DNA from: JBGPBY01 sp041481485
GTDB lineage: Bacteria > Acidobacteriota > Terriglobia > 20CM-2-55-15
DNA length: 24,339 nt
Assembly (NCBI GenBank): GCA_041481485.1
Contig: JBGPBY010000031.1
Location: 1 to 24,339, forward strand
Reading direction: 5' to 3'
Positions 16,621 to 23,530 of the stretch are shown in pieces; within the stretch, counting starts at the first letter, position 1; each line of letters begins with the position of its first letter. The notes under the pieces were generated by a model. That model was given only the letters and a program-made list of their open reading frames with translations, searched no databases and had not been told where the DNA came from. The translations under genes were made by a program, and so were the position numbers.

Positions 16621-16654
16621 GGCTACCCTCTTCCGTACTGCTTGCCGGAGCGCG

Positions 16655-18322
16655 TTATCGTGCAGCGCCGCCGGATATTGTGAACTTGCCCGCTGTGACG
16701 AACGACGTATCTGTGGCCATTTTGTCGATCACACGGAGTTCAACATCATATTGACCCGGATTCATATCCGAGAGAGGCACTGAATTCACATAGTTCATAT
16801 GGCTTCCGGCCCCGGCCAGTTCCGTGGAGTCGGTCTCAATCTTTTTGACGACCTGTTTGTTTTGAGAAATGGTCAGTTCAAATTTTGCCGAAGCCTTGTT
16901 CCTGGAGTCAACGGTCAGACCATAGATTTCCTGCCAGACGTTCAGGTTCTGATCGCGTCTGAAGACGCCGGTGACGTTTGGAAAAACCTTCTTGTCGCCG
17001 AGAGCGAACTGCTCATTGCCAATTGCGTTTTTCGGAAGGTCGACCATCGCCGCCGCCAGAATCATTGAACTCGCCTGCAACGTTTGTTCCGGGATTCGTG
17101 GAACGGTGAGAAGGATCGTATCGAATCCTATATTCTGACTCTTCTTGTCTTCAACACTGACGACGACCTTGTATTTGCCCGGACCAAGATATTGTATCGT
17201 TTGATACATCTGGGGAACCTCAAGCCTGTTTATGAAATCCTTCTCTGGTACCACGACCTTCAGATCATTGGAAAATCCTTGATACCTGCGTCCATCGGCG
17301 CGCGAAATGGACCCAGTAATGTGCACTGACGCAACACGGGCATCGTCGATTTTCTCGAATGAAAAATCCTTGGTCAGAACCTGAATTGTGATGGGAACCT
17401 TCACCGTGGAGCTATCGGACGTGACTCGAATATAGCTTTCGGCATGCCGGAAAGGCACCTGCGATTTGGAAAGCCGGGCCTGGGCGGGGATCACGATGTC
17501 GTGATATTTCACATCGGGAGGCCGGTAGGCGTTGTTGAATTTCTCGAGCTGATCGAACTCATTGCTGCCGTTTACGTTGGGAATGTCGGCGGACATGGCG
17601 CCCATCAACGTATTGCCCTTTTTCATCCGGTCCGCCTTATCCAATCCATTTGCCAATTCATAATCAGTCAATCCGGCGCCTGGAACGTTTCTCAATGCGT
17701 CTTTTGCGCCCGGATCGTACTCGAGTTTGAACTCTCCGCTCATGGACTGATCGACAAATTCATAAATCACATTTTCGCCCTTGCCGATACCGCCGTCCAG
17801 GTGACGGTATCGCCAGGTCTCGAATGGGAAGGTGTTCGTAAACCCGCCGCCCTCCTCGGGGGGACGATAATAAGCACCGCCGCTGGGATGGCTTTCAATT
17901 TCATCTGGAGGACCGTTGAGGATGTACATCTTCCCCCGATCCGTCCTTGAACCGGCAATTCCTGAAGTGAAATGGTCATTGGCATATTCAACGCGTTCGT
18001 AAAAATCATCGCGGAATTCGTTTTCAGGGGAATCCGGCGTGGGATCTCGGCGTATCCAGAAATTCTCGATAAAGTTTTCTCGTTCTTCGTCCCGCTTGAG
18101 TCCCTTGAATGCCTTGCGCTCCTCTTCCGACATGATGATGGATACTTCACCGTCCACCCAGCCCTTTAGGACGTTCCCATCCTTTTCCTTGTTCTTTTGC
18201 TTGTCCTTCTCCTTGGCCGACGTATCCGGCGATGGAGCGACCTTGTTTTTCTGTGCAGTCACAGTGATTGCAGAAGTCAGGAAAATTAGTGAGAGGGTCA
18301 GGTAAACACCTCTAAGCCTCAT
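16655..18322 (-). CDS. Secreted GWxTD-domain protein
   Basis: Start chosen at ATG 18322 (555 residues), because GAGGTG sits five bases upstream; a GTG at 18328 would be too close to that site. A signal peptide (RLRGVYLTLSLIFLTSAITVTAQ) leads into a lysine/glutamate-rich linker of about 30 residues, so the protein is probably periplasmic or outer-surface. The GWxTD domain follows at about 50-220: LKGWVDGEVSIIMSEEERKAF, then RENFIENFWIRRDPTPDSPENEF, then DRGKMYILNGPPDEIE. The motif itself is GWVDG here, a variant of GWxTD. C-terminal parts look like beta-sandwiches (about 290-400 and 450-550). The domain's function is not established. It heads the operon and has its own strong promoter, so it may be made in greater amounts than the downstream genes. 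Confidence 0.85.
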   Translation of the reverse strand: MRLRGVYLTLSLIFLTSAITVTAQKNKVAPSPDTSAKEKDKQKNKEKDGNVLKGWVDGEVSIIMSEEERKAFKGLKRDEERENFIENFWIRRDPTPDSPENEFRDDFYERVEYANDHFTSGIAGSRTDRGKMYILNGPPDEIESHPSGGAYYRPPEEGGGFTNTFPFETWRYRHLDGGIGKGENVIYEFVDQSMSGEFKLEYDPGAKDALRNVPGAGLTDYELANGLDKADRMKKGNTLMGAMSADIPNVNGSNEFDQLEKFNNAYRPPDVKYHDIVIPAQARLSKSQVPFRHAESYIRVTSDSSTVKVPITIQVLTKDFSFEKIDDARVASVHITGSISRADGRRYQGFSNDLKVVVPEKDFINRLEVPQMYQTIQYLGPGKYKVVVSVEDKKSQNIGFDTILLTVPRIPEQTLQASSMILAAAMVDLPKNAIGNEQFALGDKKVFPNVTGVFRRDQNLNVWQEIYGLTVDSRNKASAKFELTISQNKQVVKKIETDSTELAGAGSHMNYVNSVPLSDMNPGQYDVELRVIDKMATDTSFVTAGKFTISGGAAR

Positions 18323-18369
18323 AGACACACCTCGGTGAAGGGTAAACTATCGTTATTGGTCGCAAAAGT

Positions 18370-18397
18370 ATCATAGCATCAGGGGATTAACTGTCAA
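18370..18397 (-). promoter_or_regulatory. Near-consensus sigma-70 promoter for the GWxTD-kinase operon
   Basis: On the minus strand TTGACA (18392-18397) and TATGAT (18370-18375) are 16 bases apart. The predicted start near 18363 leaves a leader of about 40 bases before ATG 18322. It is the strongest promoter match seen in the window. It is back to back with the serS promoter, only a few bases apart. Confidence 0.75.
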
Positions 18398-18402
18398 GAC
18401 GC

Positions 18403-18431
18403 TTGGCCCTTCCCGTCGTTTGCCCTACAAT
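18403..18431 (+). promoter_or_regulatory. Putative promoter for serS
   Basis: TTGGCC (18403-18408) and TACAAT (18426-18431) are 17 bases apart. The predicted transcript would start about 18438, only three bases before ATG 18441. No ribosome-binding sequence precedes that ATG, which fits a nearly leaderless message. Confidence 0.5.
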
Positions 18432-18440
18432 TTCAAAACG

Positions 18441-19727
18441 ATGCTGGACATTGCCTATTTACGCGAAAATCTGGAAACCGCACGAACGCGCTTAGCGCAT
18501 CGGGGGTATGCGCTGGACGTAGAGACGTTTCAGCGGCTGGATGGTGAGCGGAAACGCCTGATACAGGAGGTGGAATCTCTTCGGCAAAAGCTGAAAGCCG
18601 GCTCGGCGGAAATCGGCAAGTTAAAGCGCGAAAATGGCGATATTTCTGTGAAACAGGCAGAAATGACTGCAATTTCCGATCGAATCAAGGATAGCGAAGC
18701 CCCACTAAAAGCTGCCGAAGACCGGCTTTCGGAACTGGTTGCCGTCATGCCGAACCTGCCAGATTCTTCAGTGCCGTTGGGAATGACCGAGGAAGAAAAC
18801 GTTGAAATCCGTCGAATTGGCAATCCGCCGAAATTCGAATTTACCCCCAGAGCCCACTGGGATCTGGGACCGGCGCTCGGTATTCTCGACATGGAGCGCG
18901 GCAGCAAAGTCACGGGATCTCGCTTTTATTATCTCGCCGGCCGCGGAGCCCGCCTCGAACGTGCCCTGATACAGTTCATGCTCGATATTCAGACCCGGGA
19001 AAACGGGTATACAGAAATTGCTCCGCCTCTGATGGTCAACCGGGCTTCGCTCTATGGGACCAGTCAGCTTCCCAAGTTCGAAGAAGATCTGTTCTGGGTT
19101 AAGGGAAACGACTACGGCCTGATCCCAACAGCCGAAGTTCCGCTTACGAATATATATCGCGACGAAATCCTGGAAGGCGAACGCCTGCCGATAAAGTATG
19201 TTGCCTACACGCCCTGCTTTCGGAGTGAGGCAGGATCTTACGGACGGGATGTCCGAGGCATCTTTCGTGTGCATCAATTTAACAAGGTAGAGATCGTGAA
19301 ATTTTCCAATGCGGACGATTCAAACTCCGATCTGGAATCCCTCACCAACGACGCGGAAAAAATACTGCAGCGTCTCGGTCTGCCTTATCGAGTGGTGCTC
19401 CACTGCGCAGGCGACATGGGTTTCGGCGCAAGCAAGGGCTACGATATTGAAGTCTGGCTGCCAGGCCAGAACACTTATCGTGAGATTTCCTCATGCAGCA
19501 ACTTTGGCGATTTCCAAGCTCGCCGCGCAAATATACGATACCGTCCACCAGGCGGCGGAAAACCGCGATTTGCTCACACGCTGAATGGTTCAGGCCTGGC
19601 AGTTGGACGTACCTGGATTGCCTTGCTTGAAAACTTTCAACAGGCCGACGGTTCCATCCGAATTCCCGAAGCCTTGCAGCCTTATTTTGACGGCGAAACC
19701 ATAATCCAGGCGCAGGCGGTTTTTTAA
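18441..19727 (+). CDS. serS: Seryl-tRNA synthetase
   Basis: The enzyme charges tRNA-Ser (and tRNA-Sec where present) with serine. The 428 residues have the bacterial SerRS layout. An N-terminal coiled-coil arm (about 27-105) contacts the long variable arm of the tRNA. The class II core follows, with the serine-binding TAEVPL (230-235), motif 2 TPCFRSEAGSYGRDVRGIFRVHQFNKVE (257-284) including Arg261, and motif 3 HTLNGSGLAVGRTWIALLENFQ (379-400). The start is ATG 18441, giving the family N-terminus MLDIAYLREN. A TTG at 18420 would add seven residues and lies upstream of the expected transcript. A zinc-ribbon membrane protein gene follows after 12 bases. Confidence 0.97.
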   Translation: MLDIAYLRENLETARTRLAHRGYALDVETFQRLDGERKRLIQEVESLRQKLKAGSAEIGKLKRENGDISVKQAEMTAISDRIKDSEAPLKAAEDRLSELVAVMPNLPDSSVPLGMTEEENVEIRRIGNPPKFEFTPRAHWDLGPALGILDMERGSKVTGSRFYYLAGRGARLERALIQFMLDIQTRENGYTEIAPPLMVNRASLYGTSQLPKFEEDLFWVKGNDYGLIPTAEVPLTNIYRDEILEGERLPIKYVAYTPCFRSEAGSYGRDVRGIFRVHQFNKVEIVKFSNADDSNSDLESLTNDAEKILQRLGLPYRVVLHCAGDMGFGASKGYDIEVWLPGQNTYREISSCSNFGDFQARRANIRYRPPGGGKPRFAHTLNGSGLAVGRTWIALLENFQQADGSIRIPEALQPYFDGETIIQAQAVF

Positions 19728-19739
19728 AGGGAGAAAGGC

Positions 19740-20327
19740 ATGACTCGATGCAGGGAGTGCGGATCCAATCTGCCTGAAGATGCCCGAAGCTGTATGCAGT
19801 GCGGCACCGCCGTTCATGCGGCCAGAAGCCCGCAACCGGGCCTGAGGTTCGCGCAGCCCGCTGTTGTCGGCGGCGTGCTGCTGGGTCTGCTTTCGACTAT
19901 TCCGATCGTGCAGGCCGGGAATCTTTTTTTCGGTGCATGGATAGTGGGCGGAGGTGCAGTAGCCGCGCACCTGCTGATGAAGCAAAGAACTGATGGCGCT
20001 ATCGGCTATGGTGACGGCGCTTTCGGCGGTGTGCTGAGCGGTTTTGTCGGAGCCATCGTCGCGACTCTGATGTTGATACCCAACAAGTGGATCCTCCCTG
20101 ACGCTTTCGACGAACTGCACCGGAATTTCGAACAACAGTTCAACAATGTTCCAGACACGGACGGCCCCATGAAGGAACTTTTGCTGAGAGCCATGTCGCG
20201 GGAAGTTTCTTTGACCACAGAGCTGGTCTACCTGTTTATTTTTGCGATCTTCTTTTCCCTGATTGCCATGTTCGGCGGAATTCTGATGGTCTGGATCTCG
20301 AAGCGGCGCAAAATGCGGCGAGCTTAG
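19740..20327 (+). CDS. Zinc-ribbon membrane protein of unknown function
   Basis: The 195 residues begin with a zinc ribbon (Cys4, Cys7, Cys18, Cys21; CRECGSNLPEDARSCMQCG). Hydrophobic segments follow at about 41-57, 60-79, 93-113 and 162-186. An acidic/polar stretch lies at about 119-155 between the third and fourth, and a basic tail (SKRRKMRRA) ends the protein. The ribbon is cytoplasmic if the basic tail is. ATG 19740 has a purine-rich AGGGAGAAAGG just before it. It follows serS by 12 bases and is probably co-transcribed by read-through. Zinc ribbon plus membrane helices is a common architecture without a single function, so none is assigned. A long hairpin follows. Confidence 0.8.
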   Translation: MTRCRECGSNLPEDARSCMQCGTAVHAARSPQPGLRFAQPAVVGGVLLGLLSTIPIVQAGNLFFGAWIVGGGAVAAHLLMKQRTDGAIGYGDGAFGGVLSGFVGAIVATLMLIPNKWILPDAFDELHRNFEQQFNNVPDTDGPMKELLLRAMSREVSLTTELVYLFIFAIFFSLIAMFGGILMVWISKRRKMRRA

Positions 20328-20354
20328 AAGCGGGAAATTCTTCGGTCTGCGGAG

Positions 20355-20399
20355 TTCCCTGCTGAAGGGGCGGTCGTAGAACGCCCCTTCAGCGGGGAA
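20355..20399. terminator. Long hairpin between convergent zinc-ribbon gene and groEL
   Basis: Arms 20355-20372 and 20382-20399 pair over 18 bases with one G-T wobble (TTCCCTGCTGAAGGGGCG against CGCCCCTTCAGCGGGGAA). The loop is nine bases. It lies in the 108-base gap between two converging genes and could stop both. There is no T-run on either side. The core GGGCGGTC...CGCCC resembles the palindromes at 23446-23515, so it may also be a repeat element. Confidence 0.55.
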
Positions 20400-20435
20400 T
20401 CGCATTCATTCATAGCTTCATCCACCGGCAGTCAG

Positions 20436-22085
20436 CTAATCGAAGTCTCCGCCATAGCCGCCGTCTCCGTGCCCGCCCATTGGAGGCATCGGTTTCGCCT
20501 TTTCAATAACTTCAGAAACGCAGGCTTCGGTCGTCAACAGCAGTCCCGAAATCGAGCTGGCGTTTTGAAGCGCAACCCGTACGACCTTCGTGGGGTCGAT
20601 CACTCCCGCCTTCACAAGGTCTTCAATTTTCTCCTCGTCGGCATTAAAACCCATTCCAGGCTCCGATTCCGATCGGACTTTGTCGACAATCACGGCTCCT
20701 TCGACTCCGGCATTAGCCGCGATCATGCGCAACGGCTCCTCAAGGCTTCGCCGAATAATGGCGGCACCCGACCGGACATCGCCTTCGAGGGTTTTCATCA
20801 GTTTATCCACTGCCTTCTGGGCTCGAAGCAGTGCTGTCCCGCCGCCCGGCACAATGCCCTCCTCGACGGCAGCCTTCGTGGCATGCAAAGCGTCCTCGAC
20901 GCGCGCTTTCAGCTCCTTCATTTCGATTTCAGTGGCGGCGCCCACGCGAATGACCGCCACGCCGCCCGCAATCTTGGCGAGACGTTCCTGAAGCTTTTCG
21001 CGGTCGTAATCCGAAGTGTTTTCCTCGATTTGTGTGCGCAGTTGCTTGATCCGGCCTTCGATGGAATTGCGTTTTCCTGCACCTTGGACAATTGTTGTGT
21101 TGTCCTTGTCGATGGTCACTTTCTTCGCCCGGCCCAGATCTTCCGGACGCACATTCTCCAGCTTGATGCCGAGATCCTCCGAAATGTAGCGGCCGCCAGT
21201 GAGGATCGCAATATCTTCCATGATCGCTTTCCGCCGATCCCCAAATCCCGGAGATTTCACCGCAGCAACTTTGAGTGATCCGCGCAGTTTGTTGACGACG
21301 AGAGTCGCCAGTGCCTCTCCTTCGATATCCTCGGCAATAATCAGGAGCGGACGGCCCTCGCGCGCAATCTGCTCCAGCAACGGAATGAGATCGCGCATCA
21401 CCGACAGTTTCTTTTCGAAGAGAAGAATGGCGGGGTTTTCGAGAACCGCTTCCATGCGTTCCGGGTTGGTCACAAAATAAGGCGACAGATAGCCACGATC
21501 GAATTGCATTCCTTCGACGAATTCCAGATCGGTCAACATGGATTTGGCTTCTTCAACCGTGACCACGCCATCTTTGCCAACCTTTTCCATCGCTTCGGAA
21601 ATCAGTGACCCGATTCTTTTGTCGCTGTTTGCCGAAACCGTGGCAATTTGCTCCTGTTCCTTCTTTGTCTTGATCGGTTTCGACATCTTCTGCAGCTCAG
21701 AAACGACGGTGGCCACCGCTGCGTCAATGCCCTGCTTCAGCTCCATGGGATTGGCGCCGGCCTCCACATTTTTTACGCCCTCGCGAAAAATGGCCTGGGC
21801 CAGAACTGTTGCCGTGGTTGTTCCGTCACCGGCCAGATCGCTGGTTTTGCTGGCGACTTCCCGAACCATTTGGGCGCCCATGTTTTCCCAGCGGTCCTTG
21901 AGCTCGATTTCCTTGGCGACCGTAACTCCGTCCTTGGTTACCAGCGGAGATCCAAATTTACGTTGCAGCACCACGTTCCGGCCCTTGGGTCCCAGCGTCA
22001 CCTTTACCGTATTAGCGAGCGCATTGACGCCCCGCAGCATGGCGGAGCGGGCGTGTTCGCGATAAACAAGATCTTTGGCAGCCAT
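20436..22085 (-). CDS. groEL: Chaperonin GroEL (Hsp60)
   Basis: GroEL forms a double-ring ATP-driven folding chamber, normally capped by GroES. The start was set at ATG 22085, giving 549 residues and the family N-terminus MAAKDLVYRE; AGGAGG lies ten bases before. The long open frame to 22337 is a chance extension. Seen: TLGPKGRNVVL (30-40), Asp52 (TKDG), Asp87 (AGDGTTT), and ARVEDALHATKAAVEEGIVPGGG, which carries the catalytic Asp. The C-terminal tail is PPMGGHGDGGYGGDFD: glycine-rich but with His, Asp and Tyr instead of repeated GGM. A CIRCE operator and a promoter lie upstream. No groES gene is adjacent: the next gene upstream encodes an HD protein. Whether this is the main or a second groEL copy cannot be told from this window. 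Confidence 0.97.
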   Translation of the reverse strand: MAAKDLVYREHARSAMLRGVNALANTVKVTLGPKGRNVVLQRKFGSPLVTKDGVTVAKEIELKDRWENMGAQMVREVASKTSDLAGDGTTTATVLAQAIFREGVKNVEAGANPMELKQGIDAAVATVVSELQKMSKPIKTKKEQEQIATVSANSDKRIGSLISEAMEKVGKDGVVTVEEAKSMLTDLEFVEGMQFDRGYLSPYFVTNPERMEAVLENPAILLFEKKLSVMRDLIPLLEQIAREGRPLLIIAEDIEGEALATLVVNKLRGSLKVAAVKSPGFGDRRKAIMEDIAILTGGRYISEDLGIKLENVRPEDLGRAKKVTIDKDNTTIVQGAGKRNSIEGRIKQLRTQIEENTSDYDREKLQERLAKIAGGVAVIRVGAATEIEMKELKARVEDALHATKAAVEEGIVPGGGTALLRAQKAVDKLMKTLEGDVRSGAAIIRRSLEEPLRMIAANAGVEGAVIVDKVRSESEPGMGFNADEEKIEDLVKAGVIDPTKVVRVALQNASSISGLLLTTEACVSEVIEKAKPMPPMGGHGDGGYGGDFD

Positions 22086-22116
22086 AGTTCGAAATCCTCC
22101 TGAAGTTATAAGAGCG

Positions 22117-22143
22117 TTAGCACTCTGCTTGGTCGAGTGCCAA
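22117..22143 (-). promoter_or_regulatory. CIRCE operator (HrcA-binding site) upstream of groEL
   Basis: TTAGCACTC (22117-22125), nine bases, then GAGTGCCAA (22135-22143). The consensus is TTAGCACTC-N9-GAGTGCTAA, so there is one mismatch in the right arm. HrcA normally binds here and represses heat-shock genes until stress. The predicted transcription start (about 22137) falls inside the element. Confidence 0.95.
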
Positions 22144-22172
22144 ATGATAGCGGATTGAAGTCGTCTTGTGAA
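22144..22172 (-). promoter_or_regulatory. Putative sigma-70 promoter for groEL
   Basis: On the minus strand TTCACA (22167-22172) and TATCAT (22144-22149) are 17 bases apart. The -10 box touches the CIRCE element directly, which suits repression by HrcA. It leaves a leader of about 50 bases before ATG 22085. Confidence 0.65.
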
Positions 22173-22179
22173 GGTCCGG

Positions 22180-22761
22180 CTAGAGAGGGCGTCCGGGATT
22201 GATGATCGTCCGCCACATATAGGAAGACGGACTGTCGTCCCAGCCGATGCCTTCCACCGGCTGTCTGAAATTCCGTCCGATGATGTCGATGAAGGGATCG
22301 ATATGCAGAATGATGCTGCTATCGAAGCTGTATTCATCGTTCAACGTGACCAGGCGCGCCTTCATATACCACGGGTGTTTCGTGGCATAGTCTGCGTCTC
22401 TCTGGATATAGGGCTCGGGGACGAAATCCTTTCCGAAGATGTCGAAATACATTGCGGGATATTCATATCCCACTGCAGGATCCGGAATGAAACGCAGCGC
22501 CTGATGGTAACGGATTGCCCATGCAACTTCGGGTTTAACATACGACTCATACATGGCAGCCGCCACATAACCATGATCGGCCATTTGAATCGCCATTCCC
22601 GTGTCATGCAGCAGACAGGCGAAAACGGTCTCTTCCGGCAGTCCTTGCTTCATGGCACGCGCCGCACTTTGAAAAACGTGCTGCGCCTGCTCCTGAAAAC
22701 GCAGATTGAAGAAATCCACCAGCGTCGGTCTTGGCGGCATCGGAGCCAGACTTTTCTGCAT
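22180..22761 (-). CDS. HD-domain metal-dependent protein of unknown substrate
   Basis: The 193 residues show an HD-type helical metal site: His28, His52-Asp53 (CLLHDTG), His63 (ADHGYVAA), His86 (IRYHQALRF) and Asp142 (TLNDEYSF). HD proteins are usually phosphohydrolases. A six-ligand set of this order (H...HD...H...H...D) also occurs in the dimetal HD branch that includes the oxygenases MIOX and PhnZ, so either is possible. The C-terminal half (DPFIDIIGRNFRQPVEGIGWDDSPSSYMWRTIINP) is distinctive. No membrane segment is seen. The start is ATG 22761. A perfect TATAAT at 22772-22777 lies only ten bases upstream, which suggests a very short leader. It precedes groEL, whose own promoter and CIRCE separate the two, so co-regulation is not implied. 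Confidence 0.8.
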   Translation of the reverse strand: MQKSLAPMPPRPTLVDFFNLRFQEQAQHVFQSAARAMKQGLPEETVFACLLHDTGMAIQMADHGYVAAAMYESYVKPEVAWAIRYHQALRFIPDPAVGYEYPAMYFDIFGKDFVPEPYIQRDADYATKHPWYMKARLVTLNDEYSFDSSIILHIDPFIDIIGRNFRQPVEGIGWDDSPSSYMWRTIINPGRPL

Positions 22762-22771
22762 ACCTGGTTCG

Positions 22772-22777
22772 ATTATA
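22772..22777 (-). promoter_or_regulatory. Consensus -10 box upstream of the HD gene
   Basis: TATAAT on the minus strand, ten bases before ATG 22761. No good -35 box is found 16-18 bases further upstream. If used, the transcript would begin about four bases before the ATG. Confidence 0.4.
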
Positions 22778-22808
22778 GCTCCGGCTCACTCCGATTTCCT
22801 GATCTGCC

Positions 22809-22943
22809 GTGCCTCCGGCACTCAATTCGGGTCAGGGTCGGAAGCCACCGGCTTGCGCCGGTGGCTATGGGGAGTGCCGCCGCTCCGCGGCTGCAAGAAT
22901 TGTTGTGGTTGCAGCCACTTTTCTGAGCCGCAGAGCGGCGGCA
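22809..22943. repeat. Cluster of palindromes in a non-coding stretch
   Basis: Three inverted repeats lie close together. GTGCC/GGCAC (22809-22821) has a three-base loop. AGCCACCGGC/GCCGGTGGCT (22843-22866) is a perfect 10-bp stem with a four-base loop. TGCCGCCGCTCCGCGGC (22875-22891) pairs with GCCGCAGAGCGGCGGCA (22927-22943), 17 bp with one G-T pair. No gene was found on either strand here. The pattern suggests an intergenic repeat element such as a REP cluster or small MITE. The middle hairpin might also end the broken gene on the minus strand. Confidence 0.6.
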
Positions 22944-22973
22944 GATCTGGAGATCTTCGGATCTTACGCTGTC

Positions 22974-23483
22974 TCAATTCACGGTGGCGCTGATTTGCGC
23001 TGACTCCGTAAATACTGCTGTCTCGTTGGACGTCAACTTCTGGTTGGTGCTTTTGCCCCCTTCGATGCTGATCACTGTGCATTCCTGCGATCTGCAGGTC
23101 AAAGTAAATTCCAGCGTATTGGAACGCAACACCTGATTCACTTCAATTCCCGGATAACCTTCAGACCGGACGTTGTCGGAAGCGACAATGCCATTCGAGA
23201 AGATAAGAAACTGACAGCTTGCCGATGTTCCACATTCCTGCTTCCCGGTGAATCTGCTCTCTTAAATCGAATAGGTTCCCTCAGTGCTTCCCGTTAGTGT
23301 GAAGGTGAAGGGGAGCGTCAAAGATCCACTTGATCGATTTATCAAATCGGACAGATTCGGGAGAGGAGGGCGCGCGGGATTTGGAGTGAGTTGGCGAGTC
23401 TGTGCCAGCGCTCGCAGATACGCCAGCAAATCGTCTTCGTTGTCGGGGCGGTCTATGACCGTCCACAATCTATGGGTTTGCAT
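22974..23483 (-). pseudogene. Broken gene: reading frame interrupted by an in-frame TAA
   Basis: A frame from ATG 23483 to TAA (23264-23262) gives 73 residues. The same frame continues past the TAA for 95 more residues, to TGA at 22976-22974. The continuation has no start codon at its beginning. The two parts read as one beta-rich protein: LINRSSGSLTLPFTFTLTGS before the stop, and QECGTSASCQFLIFSNGIVA then VLRSNTLEFTLTCRSQECTV after it. Four cysteines lie in the second part. The first 13 codons (MQTHRLWTVIDRP) come from the neighbouring repeat, so the true N-terminal part is missing. NEDDLLAYLRALAQT looks like the end of a c-type cytochrome, by pattern only. Read-through or a base error at the TAA is an alternative to gene decay. 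Confidence 0.6.
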
Positions 23484-23515
23484 TCCACAAAATTGCGGGC
23501 GGTCATGGACCGCCC
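23446..23515. repeat. Pair of REP-like palindromes
   Basis: GGGCGGTCTATGACCGTCC (23446-23464) and GGGCGGTCATGGACCGCCC (23497-23515) are two copies of one 19-base palindrome: 8-bp stems, three-base loops and 32 bases between them. The right copy is a perfect stem. The pair starts 15 bases downstream of the TIGR03067 gene and runs into the broken gene. The hairpin at 20355-20399 has a related core. This fits the paired layout of bacterial REP/BIME elements, but copies elsewhere in the genome were not searched. Confidence 0.7.
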
Positions 23516-23530
23516 TTACATTCGGAACCG

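Noticed and set aside
19590..20405. A 271-codon open frame on the minus strand
   Set aside because: It lies opposite the end of serS and all of the zinc-ribbon gene, and its product is low-complexity with many Gln/His/Arg.
22086..22337. An 84-codon upstream extension of groEL
   Set aside because: It crosses the promoter, the CIRCE operator and the end of the HD gene, and is not part of the GroEL family. ATG 22085 has a good ribosome site.
22168..22926. A 252-codon open frame on the plus strand
   Set aside because: It lies opposite the HD gene and then enters the palindrome cluster. No domain is seen.
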